NCBI RefSeq assembly: GCF_958298935.1
Contig: NC_084923.1
Coordinates: forward strand, 7,380,501 to 7,444,500
Length of the DNA: 64,000 bases
Direction of reading: 5' to 3'
From: Phragmites australis
Lineage: Eukaryota > Streptophyta > Magnoliopsida > Poales > Poaceae
Notes under the pieces: model-generated
Seen by the model: the letters and a program-made list of their open reading frames with translations, nothing else
Told to the model about the DNA's origin: nothing
Database searches by the model: none
Shown: positions 36,605 to 48,000 of the stretch, one piece after another
Position numbering within the stretch: position 1 is the first letter of the stretch
Layout of the letters: each line of letters opens with the position of its first letter
Program-made: the position numbers and the translations under genes

Positions 36605-36780
36605 TTAGCTCATGCTTCAGAAATAAGAATAGGAACAGAGCTCTCTCCCTTGGAAGCTCTCTTTCTCGCCCTCTGGCCTCTGCAACATCTCTGTGCTCTC
36701 TCCTCCATCTCTGCCTGTTATTCTAGACCCAATACAGGTGGCCTTGAGGCCTTACCTTTACCTTGCCGATCCCAGGGGCG

Positions 36781-37864
36781 ATGGAGCAGGGGATGGCTGA
36801 TCTGCACCTGGGCGAGTTCGAGTTCTTCAAGATCCTGCTCCCCGGGATGTCCAAGAAGAAGCTGGTAAGCGTCCTGCTGCGTGCTGATTTTTTTATCTTC
36901 GGCTCTGAGTAGCTTACGAGATGCATGGAAGCCGTGGTGTGAAGAGCGAGTGATTGCTGCTTTGGTCGCCCTGTGCGCAGAGGCTGCCCGCTAAGTTTGC
37001 GGGGGAGCTCGGGGAACACCGGGACTCGAAGCTGCGGCTCGCTGGAGCAGGGCCCCTGTGGGACGTGGACGTCGTCTCCAGCGGCGACGGCGTGTACCTC
37101 GGCCGCAGCTGGAGACAGTTCGCCAGCGCCCACGACCTGCTGGAGGGGCACCTGCTCGTCTTACGCTACGACGGCGCCGGCGTGTCCACCGTCACCGTCT
37201 TCGACGGGAGCACGTGCCGCAAGCAATACCCGCACACCGCCGCCGCCGGCACGTCTGTTCATTCCTTCACGGTTTCTGTTCGCAGCAGGCAGCATGATCA
37301 AAGAAAAAGAAAGAGAACGTACAGAAAATCTTCTGCCCATCACCAGGTAGCGGAAGCAACAGCGGTGGCGCCGGCGCTGGCGGAGGCTCGCCGTCCATCG
37401 CCGATCCGTCGCATCTCGCCGTGACACTGAGGCAGTGCAACCTTGGGACGAAGCAAAACCAGTACCTGGTGAGACGTAGGCTCGTTCGTTCGTAGCAGTA
37501 GCACATCAATTCTCTTGCTCGCGCAGATCGTAATCACACCACTCGTGTCTCGTGCGACGCGCGTGCGGCGCAGAACGTGCCCGTCGAGTTCCAGGACGCG
37601 CACGGGTACGCGCGGCGGCGCCGGGTGTTGCCGCGGATGGGCGGCCGGTCGTGGGCCGTGAACCGGAAGCGCGGCAAGCGGGTGCTCGGGGACCGCACGG
37701 AGTTCAAGTACGGGTGGCACCAGTTCTGCGTCGACAACGGCCTCGACCTCGGGGACACCTGTTTCTTCCGGGTGATCCGCGAGGGCAGCGCCGGTGACGG
37801 CGAGGAGGAGGACGACCACGTGCTCAAGGTGGAGGTGCGCAAGGACGGCACCTTCGTCGCTTGA
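36781..37864 (+). CDS. Protein with two B3 DNA-binding domains (REM-like)
   Basis: B3 domains bind DNA in the major groove; REM-type plant members act as transcription regulators in the nucleus, often in meristems and flowers. Exon 1 is 36781-36864 (MEQGMADLHLGEFEFFKILL). Exon 2 starts at 36981 and completes the first B3 domain (LPAKFAGEL, WDVDV, FASAHDLLEGHLLVLRYDG). Exon 4 is 37574-37864 and holds most of the second B3 domain, including WHQFCVDNGLDLGDTCFFRVI and the stop. Between them, exon 3 ends at 37468 with HLAVTLRQCNLGTKQNQYL, but it lies in another frame than exon 2. A 68-bp intron at about 37257-37324 would restore the frame; otherwise the gene has a frameshift. A GSGSNSGGAGAGGG linker separates the domains. 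GC content is very high. Confidence 0.75.
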
Positions 37865-38317
37865 TCGGATCGATCGATCGCTTACGTCGACCAACGCTGA
37901 TGAGTAACAATCTAGCTAGCGAACTGCCCCTTGTGTTGTAAGAGCAATATAATTGTTTGCGAGTAAGATGATCTCTGATATCCATGCATGCGTCACTGGG
38001 CTTGATGGAATCAGATGAACATCATAAAAGCAAGTGCCTTGGTGATTAAATTCCTAATGGTTGACGATCTTGGCTTGGCTATTGGTTCATGGAAGACTTA
38101 AAAGTTAGCGTGTTGTTCAGACTTCAGATGAAAAGATTGTGCAGCTCAAAGAAGATACTTCAGGAAGAGGGCTGTCCTGTCCATTCGGCTGTGCTGTGCA
38201 GCAGGCAGCACAGCACCTGGCCTGGACTGTCACCGATCGAGCTAAACAAGTATCTGCACAATGCTGGGTCTGGACGCCAGTAATTAGCTAAGGTGTAAAG
38301 CGAACTAAAAAAAACCT
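37865..38317. other. 3' region of the B3 gene, no further gene seen
   Basis: GATCGGATCGATCGATCG follows the B3 stop codon and the 3' UTR probably runs for one to two hundred bases. The remaining spacer holds only short frames. Confidence 0.35.
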
Positions 38318-38700
38318 TTTTTTTAATGGAAAGACGATTCCATTAAACCGAAGGTGCCTCTAAATCGCTGCCAACCAAATCATGGATAAAATTCGATAGA
38401 CGGGCCAACACAGGCTCAGCTTCCACAGGACACTCGCAACCAAGCGCAGCCAGAGCATGCGCCACCCTATTACTCACAAGGATTAAACTTAACACAAGCA
38501 CTAATAAAATGCATATGTAAAAAACTATTAACTTAAGACACAAGGCATCCAACAGATGATCGATCAATATCGGTAAAGGAAAGCACTGCATTCTTGAATC
38601 TTGACCGTCAATGCATCCACCTCAACGACAATATTACTAATGCCCATCTCAGTTGCAGTTTTGAGCCCATGGAGTAACGCAATTGTCTCAGTTTTGAGAG
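38318..38700 (-). mobile_element. LINE 3' fragment with RNase H end
   Basis: Read on the minus strand a piece resembling TETIALLHGLKTATEMGI is followed by VVEVDALTVK-like and, after a frame change, NRVAHALAALGCECPVE and FIHDLVGSDLEAPSV. This is the C-terminal RNase H part of a plant LINE. The fragment ends at a T-run (38318-38325 on plus), the copied poly(A) tail. A pure AG run of about 14 bases closes its other side near 38698-38711. Confidence 0.65.
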
Positions 38701-38741
38701 AGAGAGAGAGAGGCTGAACCGAAAATGGATGCGCACACGAA

Positions 38742-39192
38742 TAGTGATGGCAACGGATAGGAATTAACCGCGTGCCCGTGGATAAGAAATCCGACGGGTA
38801 CGGGTTTGGGTTTCAACGTTTCCCCACGGGTACATGTTTGATCATAAATTCGATGGGTAAAAGGTCATGGGCAAGAAAAATACATACGCGTGCCCGTAAA
38901 CCCGTAAACCCGCTCCAATCATCTTATATGTAGACCCAAGCCGTCACTAGGTATATAAATTCGCTCTAATTACCTATAAACTCGCTCCAATTACTCACAA
39001 ACCTGCTCCAATTATCCTAGCAGTCGGGTATACGGGGCCATCCACGGGTATAAGATGCCCGCGGATGGCGGGCACGGGTAACATTTATTACCCATGGCAG
39101 GTAACGGGCGCGAGCACGGGTTTAGAAATCCACTCACTAGTACGGGTCTAAACATCATCTACCCGCGGGTATTTTACCCGTTGCCATCTCTA
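38742..39192. mobile_element. hAT-type miniature element with 8-bp target duplication
   Basis: The left tip TAGTGATGGCAACGG and the inverted right tip TAGAGATGGCAACGG are nearly identical inverted repeats. The flanks CACACGAA (38734-38741) and CATACGAA (39193-39200) agree at seven of eight bases, the 8-bp duplication expected of hAT. The interior is rich in ACCCG/CGGGT repeats and non-coding. Confidence 0.85.
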
Positions 39193-39320
39193 CATACGAA
39201 GTAACCTTGGGCCTCCTTCTTATTCCGGCGGCTGGAGGCTTAGGCTTAGCGGCTTAGCCCAGCGCCTGGGGGTAGCTCGTGGGGACCTTCATTGGGCCAC
39301 TGAGTAACAACTAACAACGA

Positions 39321-39930
39321 GTTTTTCGTTTTTATATTTCGAAAACAAAAAATTATAAAACTAGACATCCGTTTGAAAAAATTGTAAAAAAGGCTACTAT
39401 TGCTATTAGAAGAGTGATAGATTTTAAAAATTAAAGGATGTCGTCCTTCCAACTAACGGCAGGTTTAAAAAAAACGTTCTATCACTCTCAAAATCCAAAA
39501 TACTATAAAAATAGTTATAAAAATTAAAAAATGCTCTAAGATGCTATAATCTATCTCTAAAAAAATAAACTCAAAAAATTATTTTTACAATGAGAAACAA
39601 AAAACATAAATTTTATTGTACATAATCTGACTGTGTACAATAAAATTTAATTTTTTTTCTCATTGTACATATGATATTTTTGTCTGAATTTTTTAGAGCT
39701 AGATCATAGTATCATCTACAATATGCATTTTTTCAAAAAAAATTCATAACTATTTCGATAGTGTTTTAAATTTTGAGAGCAATAAAAACACATCTTTATT
39801 TTTTCAACCTATTTGAAGGGCGTAAGTTGTTACCCTTTAACAGGCGACAATATCCTATTTTTTTATTTTTTTTAAATAGACATCTAGTTTTATAATGTTT
39901 TGATTTTTAAAATATAAAATAAAAAATCAC
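39321..39930. mobile_element. Foldback element forming a ~0.6-kb hairpin
   Basis: Nearly the whole segment is an imperfect inverted repeat centred at about 39628. The inner arms CAATGAGAAACAAAAAACAT.. and ..TTTTTTTTCTCATTG pair next to the centre. The outer arms around ATTATAAAACTAGACATC (39350-39369) and its inverse near 39882-39900 pair at the ends. It is AT-rich and non-coding, like a Mutator-type foldback miniature element. Flanks TAACAACGA and TAACGAGGT give no clean target duplication. Confidence 0.65.
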
Positions 39931-40039
39931 TAACGAGGTTCCCTTGCCTAGCTGGGCCTAGGGGTTCCCTTGCTAGCTGGGCCTCGAGGCCACAGACCCA
40001 GTTCCGCTCAACAGAGCACGGTTGGTGCCTGGTGTGATT

Positions 40040-40300
40040 ACTTCTCCGTTGTGAAACAACGGTAAATTTCGTAAAACTACAGGTAGATTGCCGAAATCAT
40101 CATACAACTACAGATTTAATAAGTTATATCGCTAACTTATAGATTTGAGAAGCTATATCACAAAACTACAGATTTAATATATCAAAGTATTGCAAAACTA
40201 CATATTAAGATATAGTATCACACAACTACAGATTTAGTGTGAAAAAATCAAAACTAAATATGTAGTTTTGAGAAGAAGTATCACAAAACTACAATGCTGT
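40040..40300. repeat. Short degenerate tandem repeat around ACAAAACTACAGATTTA
   Basis: The phrase (A/T)TATCACAAAACTACAGATTTA and shorter versions recur about every 40-50 bp five or six times, once inverted (ATGTAGTTTTGAG). The copies are irregular. The block ends just upstream of the 5' UTR of the SANT gene. Confidence 0.55.
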
Positions 40301-40469
40301 ATCGGGCCTTGGGCTTCGGCCCATTTGTGTGGGTGGGTAGCGGCCCAGAACACTGCCTCGCGGTCGACACGGTGGCGAATCGCGATTTCGCTGCTTTTTT
40401 TTTTCTTTTCCCGTTTTTATAAATAAATCGCCCGAAAAAGGACTGGACGCGGTCGTGGACCAAACCTTT

Positions 40470-40595
40470 CCCCAAAATTTCCCCTTCACCCAGAACCAAC
40501 GAACACTCGATCCGATCCCGATCCCTGCAGGGCTCCTCCGCGGCTCCCCGATCCGACCCCGGATCTGCTCGTAGCTCGACAGGAGCTCTCGATCG
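40470..40595 (+). other. Inferred 5' UTR exon of the SANT gene
   Basis: A pyrimidine-rich, GC-rich leader ends at GATCG|GTACAAG (40595/40596). The acceptor TTCTTAG at 41153-41159 lies seven bases before the start codon at 41167. The left border is a guess. Confidence 0.45.
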
Positions 40596-41166
40596 GTACA
40601 AGCTTTACCCCCTCTCTCTGATTCCTTAGGGTCACGCGGTTAGGGTTTGCGAGCGTGGGAATCGGGCCTCGATCCGCTCGATTAAGGCGGGATTCCACCC
40701 CTGCGCGACGGATCTGTGGGTGATCTGTAGATTCCGGTTCGGATTATCGCGATTTGTTGCGTCAATTTTGCGTGGTTGTTCTGGTGGCCGGATGCGGGGC
40801 TAGGGTTTCGTTGGACCCTGAGGTGTTCGATTTCTATTCGCAAACTTCGATAGGGTTTCTATGCTGCGATATTCGAGCGTGTTGCTACTCTCAAGTGTTG
40901 CATGAGCCAGCCAAATTGTTGTTAAGTCATTAGACAGGGCAATAATTTTGTGCATTTTAGTTTATTTAGTTGGACCCGCGCGTTTCATTAGGCCTGTATT
41001 GCCCTTACTGAAATGTTTATGTGACTAGGATGGCTTAAATCAATAATTGCCCCTTTAATAATTGGTGTTTTTCTTTCTACTTTCTAGTCTCGTGCAGTGA
41101 CTGTTTGTTACTAATTAATTGGATCATAGTAGTGATAGTTTTGTTCTCTATGTTCTTAGGGCAAGC

Positions 41167-43039
41167 ATGCTGCATCAGGAAAACAGTGAGACTTTTGTGA
41201 GGCGCCACTCCGAACAGCTTGCATGTGGCAACATGAGGGGACCAGAGAATGGTCGTCCGAATTTCCTTCTTGAGAAATGCCAGATTGCAGGTAATGACCG
41301 AGCAGCTTTCCTTTGACCTATGCAAGACACTTGTCTTGATTCTAATACAGGCTTAGTTTGTCCCAAAGTTTGTCAAAGGGGCGAAAAAGTTGGCCCATGC
41401 GATGAAGAGTTGGTACATGGTGTTCATGTAGCCAATGCTGCTGTTTGCCCGCCATTGATGGAAAGTGGTGTCAGAGAAGCAACGATGATGGATCATAACA
41501 AGCGACCTGCATCCGTTGACATGCCGGACATAGTTGAATGCAAGCGGGTGAAGCTGGAAGATCAGAGTAAGAATGCTAACCTGCAACCTTTCTCTGGACA
41601 TAGGTTTGTCTTTCTGAAAGTTTGTGTATGCAGAGACAGTTAGATAATGGATTTATATTTTGCTCATTCCAGTTATATCCAAGAAGGACACCTATACAGC
41701 AGATGCTGATGAGGATGTTTGTGAGTATCCCACATACACAACATGTGAAAGAAGCTTCGACTCTCCGGCATACGAGAGTGAGGAAAGTGAAGATGAGGGT
41801 GTAGATTCACCTGTCCATTTTTCACTTGCTCATACTTGTGTCGAAGACGACCTATGGCCTGCCAGTTTTCATCAATCTGCTGGTCTTTGCCCCACTAGGA
41901 AACCTGTTCCAATTGGGCCAAATCATCAGGCTGAATTACCGGAGTGTAGACCATCTGGTACAAAGAGCAGCTCCTTTGGTGATAAAGTTGTTGTTTCAGC
42001 ACCCTCTTATATGTCTGATGGAAGAAATGAAGAAGATGAGAGTGACAAGTGGATCAGAAACTGTGTCATGCCAATGCCTGGTACTGATGCATTATCTTTG
42101 ATGCGGAAACATGTTTACTGTAAGGAAGATTGTGATTGTGTTGATGAAGATTCAATCAATTGTGTGAGGAAACATGTGAGGGAAGCAAGGGAAAAACTGA
42201 AAGGTGCCCTTGGCGCAGATACCTTCAAGGAGTTGGGATTCTATGATATGGGAGAGGAGATAGCCTCGAGATGGACAGAAGAAGAGGAGCATTTGTTCCA
42301 GGAAGTGGTCTCGTCAAATCCTGCTTCTCTGCGCAGAAATTTTTGGTATGAACTCCCTCTTGCCTTCCCATGTAAGTCCAGCAAAGAGTTAGTGAGCTAC
42401 TACTTCAATGTCTTCATGTTGAGGAAGAGGGCTGAGCAGAACAGGTTTGATCCAATGAACATTGACAGTGACGATGACGAATATCAGGTAGGTGGTGATG
42501 GTGAGTTTGCTATCAAAGAAAGAGCTGATGAATATTTGCCTACTGAGTCCCTTACCGATCAAGATGATGGTGCATGCAATCAAGTTCCTCCAGGGGGGAA
42601 TTTTTATGAAGATTCCGATGAGGAGGATGAGCTTGATAATGCAAATGGAGACAAGCATGATGGTGTGCAGGGGGGTGGCATGTTGTCAGAGGGTCTTCCT
42701 GTCATGCCTTTTATGGACCATAATCAACAGGCCTTCAAGTTGGATGCAGATGCACAGGATGACTCGTGCACATCATTCGAGGCTCATCAGATTGGCGTTG
42801 AAGATGGGACACCTACTGACATTGCTGAAGATCATCACTACAGGAACGACGGTTTTGGTGGTGTTGGGGAACATGGATTCTTTGGTGACCATTGTGACAC
42901 AAAAGTATGGGAAATTGGTTTCACCAGCGGGTGGGAGAAGGATGAATTTTTGTCAACAAACAATGTCATAGAAGAGGTGTTTGGAAAGGGGTCCTGGGAA
43001 AATGGAAGTGACGCTGCTGGTGGTCAGGGCATTATCTAA
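41167..43039 (+). CDS. SANT/Myb-like domain nuclear protein, 4 exons
   Basis: Coding exons by eye: 41167-41290, 41351-41566, 41673-43039, giving 1707 bp and 568 residues; a further 5' UTR exon ends at 40595. The SANT-type domain lies at about residues 313-369: SRWTEEEEHLFQEVV, then WYELPLAFPCKSSKELVSYYFNVF. Before it comes a conserved block (KLKGALGADTFKELGFYDMGEE). The N-terminal and C-terminal thirds are acidic and low in complexity. Plant proteins of this build are annotated as ELM2/SANT or Myb-like family members; SANT domains bind histone tails or partners in chromatin complexes, so a nuclear, chromatin-related role is likely. I see no clear ELM2 motif. The exact function is unknown. Confidence 0.82.
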
Positions 43040-43884
43040 GCCGAAGGCGGAGGCTTCTTTTCATCAGCGAAACCTTAGCAGTTCCACCTGCTTTCAAAAT
43101 TTGTACAGCAGTAGTTCCTCATTTTGATTCGATGTCTCGCTTCTTTATAGGAATCTCATCCTTGTCCCTGGAACATCTGCTTGAGAAACGAGATTTCGGT
43201 CTCATGATGATTAATGCAAATCAAATCCGTAGATGATATTGTCATCTGTCGATGATCTGCTGTAGCCTGTAGCCTGTACGTATTGTTATGACACTGTCTC
43301 TGGACCTGAGCATTTTTTCCATGTGCTAGCGAGGGTCATGTAATAAAAGCTGTTATTGTTCCTTGAGCCGAGATATTGTTCCCTTTATGGTATGGTCCGG
43401 AAGTAGGTGTCCGTTTGGCGGCATATTGATGATATCCTTGTTACAACATGTAACCGGAGAACATGCCCGCTCTTTGTCGTGACATTGTGTGGATGCGTTG
43501 GAGTCGTTCTTGAAGGCCTGATCCTGGTCAGGGGGCTTTTGTTGACCTGCTGCCGGTAATGATCGGAGGATGATGGAATCATGGAAGTTAAACAACTGGG
43601 ATCTTGGATTGTGCAAATTTTCGGTCCCCCCTTGCTGTGTGTTGGATTTGTTGGCTCTGTGAACATATCCTCCAGGTGAATTCCATCATGTTTCAATTAC
43701 ACTCGGTGAAATTTATGATACGTACACAGTACGCCAATAACCCCAAATGCACCGTGATTTTCCTTAGAAAAATGAAGTTAATATTTTGGGGGGGGGGGGG
43801 GGTATCCTGAAGTAATTAATTATCACCGAATAAGTACACGCCGCCGCCGGGCAGATAAGATGAGCGGCAGAACGGAACGGCTCG
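43040..43884. other. 3' UTR of the SANT gene and spacer with a G-run
   Basis: The likely 3' UTR runs to about 43350, where TAATAAAAGCTG (43340) could be the polyadenylation signal. A run of 15 G lies at 43788-43802, some 95 bp before the TATA box of the SNARE gene. No other gene is seen. Confidence 0.5.
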
Positions 43885-43890
43885 TATAAA
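43885..43890 (+). promoter_or_regulatory. Probable TATA box of the SNARE gene
   Basis: TATAAA in a GC-rich context precedes a leader exon that would end at GCCCA|GTGAGTACC (44101/44102). The leader intron closes at TTGCAG (45006-45011), 42 bp before the start codon. Confidence 0.5.
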
Positions 43891-44709
43891 TTGCGCGCTT
43901 AGGACACGGCAAAGCAAGCCTCCCACTCCACGCCGAACCCAACGGTCATATTCCCCTCGGCCTCCCTCGCGCCGCCTCGCATCGCATCTCTGCGGCTTTG
44001 CTTCCCCGCTTCCTTCTCCGCAGCGGACGGGGAAGCGCCGGAGGCTTCGGCGGCGGCGGGGGAAAGCAGCGGGGCAGTCCTCGCCTAGCACGTATTGCCC
44101 AGTGAGTACCCTCCTTCTCCCCCCTTTTCCCCATCGTCCCTAACGTAACTGAAAGGAGTCGTCAAACTCGGAAGCTAGCAGTAATCTATCGTTCGATCCG
44201 CCCCCACTTAGCCCCTAATCGGACTCCCGAGCCCTTGCATGGGCGGCTGTGGGTGCGAGCGGATTAGATCGGGAACTAGGTAGATTAGATCGCCAAGTGA
44301 GTGAGGTTTTATCGGCATATTTAACCGAGCACACAAGAAGCCAAGAACGGCGTGTTACTGTGGAGTTTTGAGTTAGTACTAACCGCACGTTCCGATGATT
44401 TGTTGGTAGATAGCGCACATGTAACTCAGAGGTTGCCATGCCCTTTCCATCAGACTGGCCTAATCACAGACTGGCAGTTAATCCGGCCTGGCTCAATGCA
44501 TACGTTGTCGATCAAGCGCAGCTGGCCTCTTGGTACCGGGAAGGAGTCATGATTATCGCTTTCAAGCTCATGATCATCATGCGGGATATTTCGTTCGTGA
44601 TTGCCTTTTCTATCTTCTATTTGTAGTTTGTTGTTCCTGCTGACAGAAATTTCTTGACTGAAAGCTTCATAGTTGTTAGTCCAAGAAGACATGGCCTTGG
44701 TCATGGGTA

Positions 44710-44783
44710 GTTAGATCTTGGTGTACAACTACACCTCATGTTGCTAGTTAGATCTTGGTGTACAACTACACCTCATGTTGCTG
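44710..44783. repeat. 37-bp perfect or near-perfect tandem duplication
   Basis: Two adjacent copies of a 37-bp unit starting GTTAGATCTTGGTGTACAAC occupy 44710-44746 and 44747-44783, differing only at the last base. The duplication lies inside the leader intron of the SNARE gene and must be recent. Confidence 0.85.
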
Positions 44784-45053
44784 TGTTGTTGGATATACTT
44801 ATGTAGAGAGCATCATGCTATATTCTCTGATTCCCTGTGCTTTTTCATAACATTTCATGTGCTTTTGTATGCTGGCTTAGCTTTCATTTGTTATTTCCAC
44901 TTGGGACATTTTTCTTAAACAGATCGCTTTCTTGTCAAGAAGATTGCACATCAGCGCCTGATTGTTGTAATAGCTCCTGATGCATTCCTTTTCTTTACCT
45001 TTTCATTGCAGGTCTCTGGCCATCGCTCCAGTGCGTGAAGTGAATAAACTGAG

Positions 45054-48000
45054 ATGTCGATACCAATGTATAAGAAGCAAAACTCAATAGGCACTCCTGT
45101 CCATAAGACAAACCCCTTCGATTCCGACTCTGATTCTGAAGTTCCCTCAAGACCATCAAGGGCACAGTCTGTCCCCGTGCAACGCACCGATCGATCTGTG
45201 CAAGAGTTAGAAGACTATGCTGTAACCAAAGCGGAAGAAACCTCACATAAAGTAAACGATTGTGTCAGGGCTGCTGAAGCTATCAGGGAGGATGCTACAC
45301 AAATCCTCCTGACTTTGCACCGTCAAGGTGAACAGATTGTGCAGTCTCATCATGTAGCAGCTGACATTGAGTGCGACCTCAGTGTGGTAAGTTCTCCACT
45401 TGGTGATATTGGATAGCTCAAGTATATTGTAGTTACTTCCAACAACTATTCTCACAAAATAGGTTTAACTTCTATAGGATATTGAGATACGGTGGTACAA
45501 AAATTCAGTCATTAGGCACCTTGTCCAAACCTTGGCCTTTCTGTAATACTTGGAGGCGATGCATAGATTTTTAAATGCTGTCTAAGGACATATCTACGTG
45601 CACCTCTTAAAACAGAAACTATCCCTAAGTTTGTATAGATCTATCTTTATAAGTGTTGGGTCGTTATTAAGGACCCCCGACGCCTCTGGCCCTGTCAGCC
45701 TACGCCTGTGAACCACGGGTCCCTGGAGATTTTGCGGATCTCCGAGCTCTGGAACTCTCCGGAGCTCCAGTCCTCCGGAGCCTGGGTAGGCTCTCCGAAG
45801 CACGGGGATCGAGTCATCAGGTCTTGGAGAAAGATCAGCCTGAGGAGGCTCGCCAGCCGTCCTCCACCTGCAAGTAAGTGACTGACATTTAATACCAATG
45901 CAAGTGAAGGCTGTTCTGACATCCCAGTGCAAGTAGGAGCCGGACTGACACCTTAGATAGTATGGCATCGCAATAGGCGACCGACTAAGTACCACGTCTT
46001 TAGGGTCACTTGCACTATTGTATTGTCATAGTAGATAATATCTTCTGATTAGGGATAAATGCATCTTACCTAGACCTATGCTATGCAATTCGACCGGTCA
46101 TAGGTCCCTGTGGTATAGTGATAATTTGTATCGCTATCTCTGAAGGGTGTGCTTGCATATTTACACCCTGAACGACACTATAAATACAGACTCATATCCA
46201 TCAGACCAGATGACGTATCTTTTTTTACTATCAACACATTATTGGTTCTCCTTACTCTTTACTTCTTCTCCAAGCTTAAGTCTCCTCTCTAGAAGAGACT
46301 CTCACCGTACTTTATTCGTGGAATACATCTTTCTCTCCCGCCAACAGCGCGTCGTCTATGGGAAAGGCTGAACATAGAAGTACTAGAGAAGTAGGATACC
46401 ACCCAAAAATAAGACCACCAAGGCCACAACACAGACGGCCAACTCTCCGCTCACGCCTGTGCGAAGATCCACATGACCACCGCGACCAAGCGCACACTAC
46501 GCCGACGACAGCCGCCTAACCGAAGGGAATGAGGGTCCTATGGCCACCACCAACCCGATCATGACCTTAGCTGCGATTGACGCTAGCGGCCCCCACCTCG
46601 AAGGCCCAACAACAACAGTATAGCGAGGGCCCCGTTGCATCCCTAGGGGCTGCAGCCGGCGTTGTCGCTGCGAAAGCCGCCTCGGCCGAACAGCAGTTGC
46701 GCGTGGTGGCCCTCCAGGCTCAGCTGGAGGAGCTGCAGGCGGCCCTGCGGGATGCGCAGCAACCTGTCCGTGTAACCACCGCCGCTCCCTTAACAGCCAA
46801 CACCATCCAGGCCCAGGCTCTGGGGGCCGACGAAGGTTTCGTTCGTGACCCATCACAAGGCACCCCCCCATAGTTGGTGCGCAGGCTTTGGAACCTCGAG
46901 TTCGTCGTCGCAAGGCTCCGTTACAAGACTACGACTCTCCCCTGCAGGTAGACCTACAGGCCACACTCTTCCCAGAGGGTTTCTAGATCCCGAAGCTACC
47001 TAAGTTTAGGGGCGATTCAGACCCAGACGAGTTTGTTCGCTCGTACGCCATCGCTTTAGAAGCCAACAGAGGCGGACATGCCGCCATAGCCAAGTGCTTC
47101 CCTCTTGCCCTCGAAGGGGTAGCCCTTCGATGGTTCTAGACGCTGGAGCCTAGGACCATTTACGTCTGGGCTCAGCTTTGAGACCTCTTCTGCAATAATT
47201 TTCAAGGCACCTTCGTCGAATCGGTGACCTTCGAGAGCCTGTTCAACGTCAAGCAGCAACCAGGTGAGACCCTCTGGGATTACTTCCGGAGGTTTTCCTG
47301 AATCAAGACTTAGATTAAAGGCATCTCGGAGTCGTCGGTCATCGACACGACAACCCAGGGTCTGGTCGATGGGCCCCTCTTCGATCGATTGCACTGGCGC
47401 CCTGTGCGCTCGGTGGAGGCCCTCAAGTGCAAATTCGAGGAATATGCACATGCAGAGGAAGAGTGGCTCTGACAGGGCTCGTGCAGACAACCCCGACCCC
47501 CAGCGTCGAACCTGAGAAATCAACCTCACAAACAGGGTCCTCACACGTCTTTCCTCCTCCTTCATCAGTAAAGAGGGGCTCCAAAGAGGCTGATGGCTCC
47601 GGAGTTCGCAAGGTACGACCATGACAGCGGCGTGGTGTCTACAATATTAATCAAGGTCGAGGGGCTCCGAACCCGCCCCGTTCTAGGGGTTGTGGCTAAG
47701 GATGCTACGGCGCCTTCCTGGAGCAACATCGCACCCCTGGTTGGCACCCTGAGGAGGGATACTGATGCACTCTGCACGAAGTCGGACGTGGCCATCACAC
47801 CGAGGATTGTTGTATCCTCATAACCTTCCGAGAGGAATACCTCGGGAGGCAGCCAACACGCACGACGGTGGAGAGGGATGATGATGAGTGGCCCGAAGGC
47901 CGTAGACCAGCGGCGGGCCGCTAAGTTGACCACTTGGCCTTGCAAAACCCTTCCCAGCTGGCCCTGCCAGCACCGCCTCCGTCACCCGCGAAGCATTACA

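Noticed and set aside
47056..47622. 188-codon minus-strand frame as a gene
   Set aside because: It is the reverse of the decayed gypsy gag, whose sense frames carry clear gag motifs.
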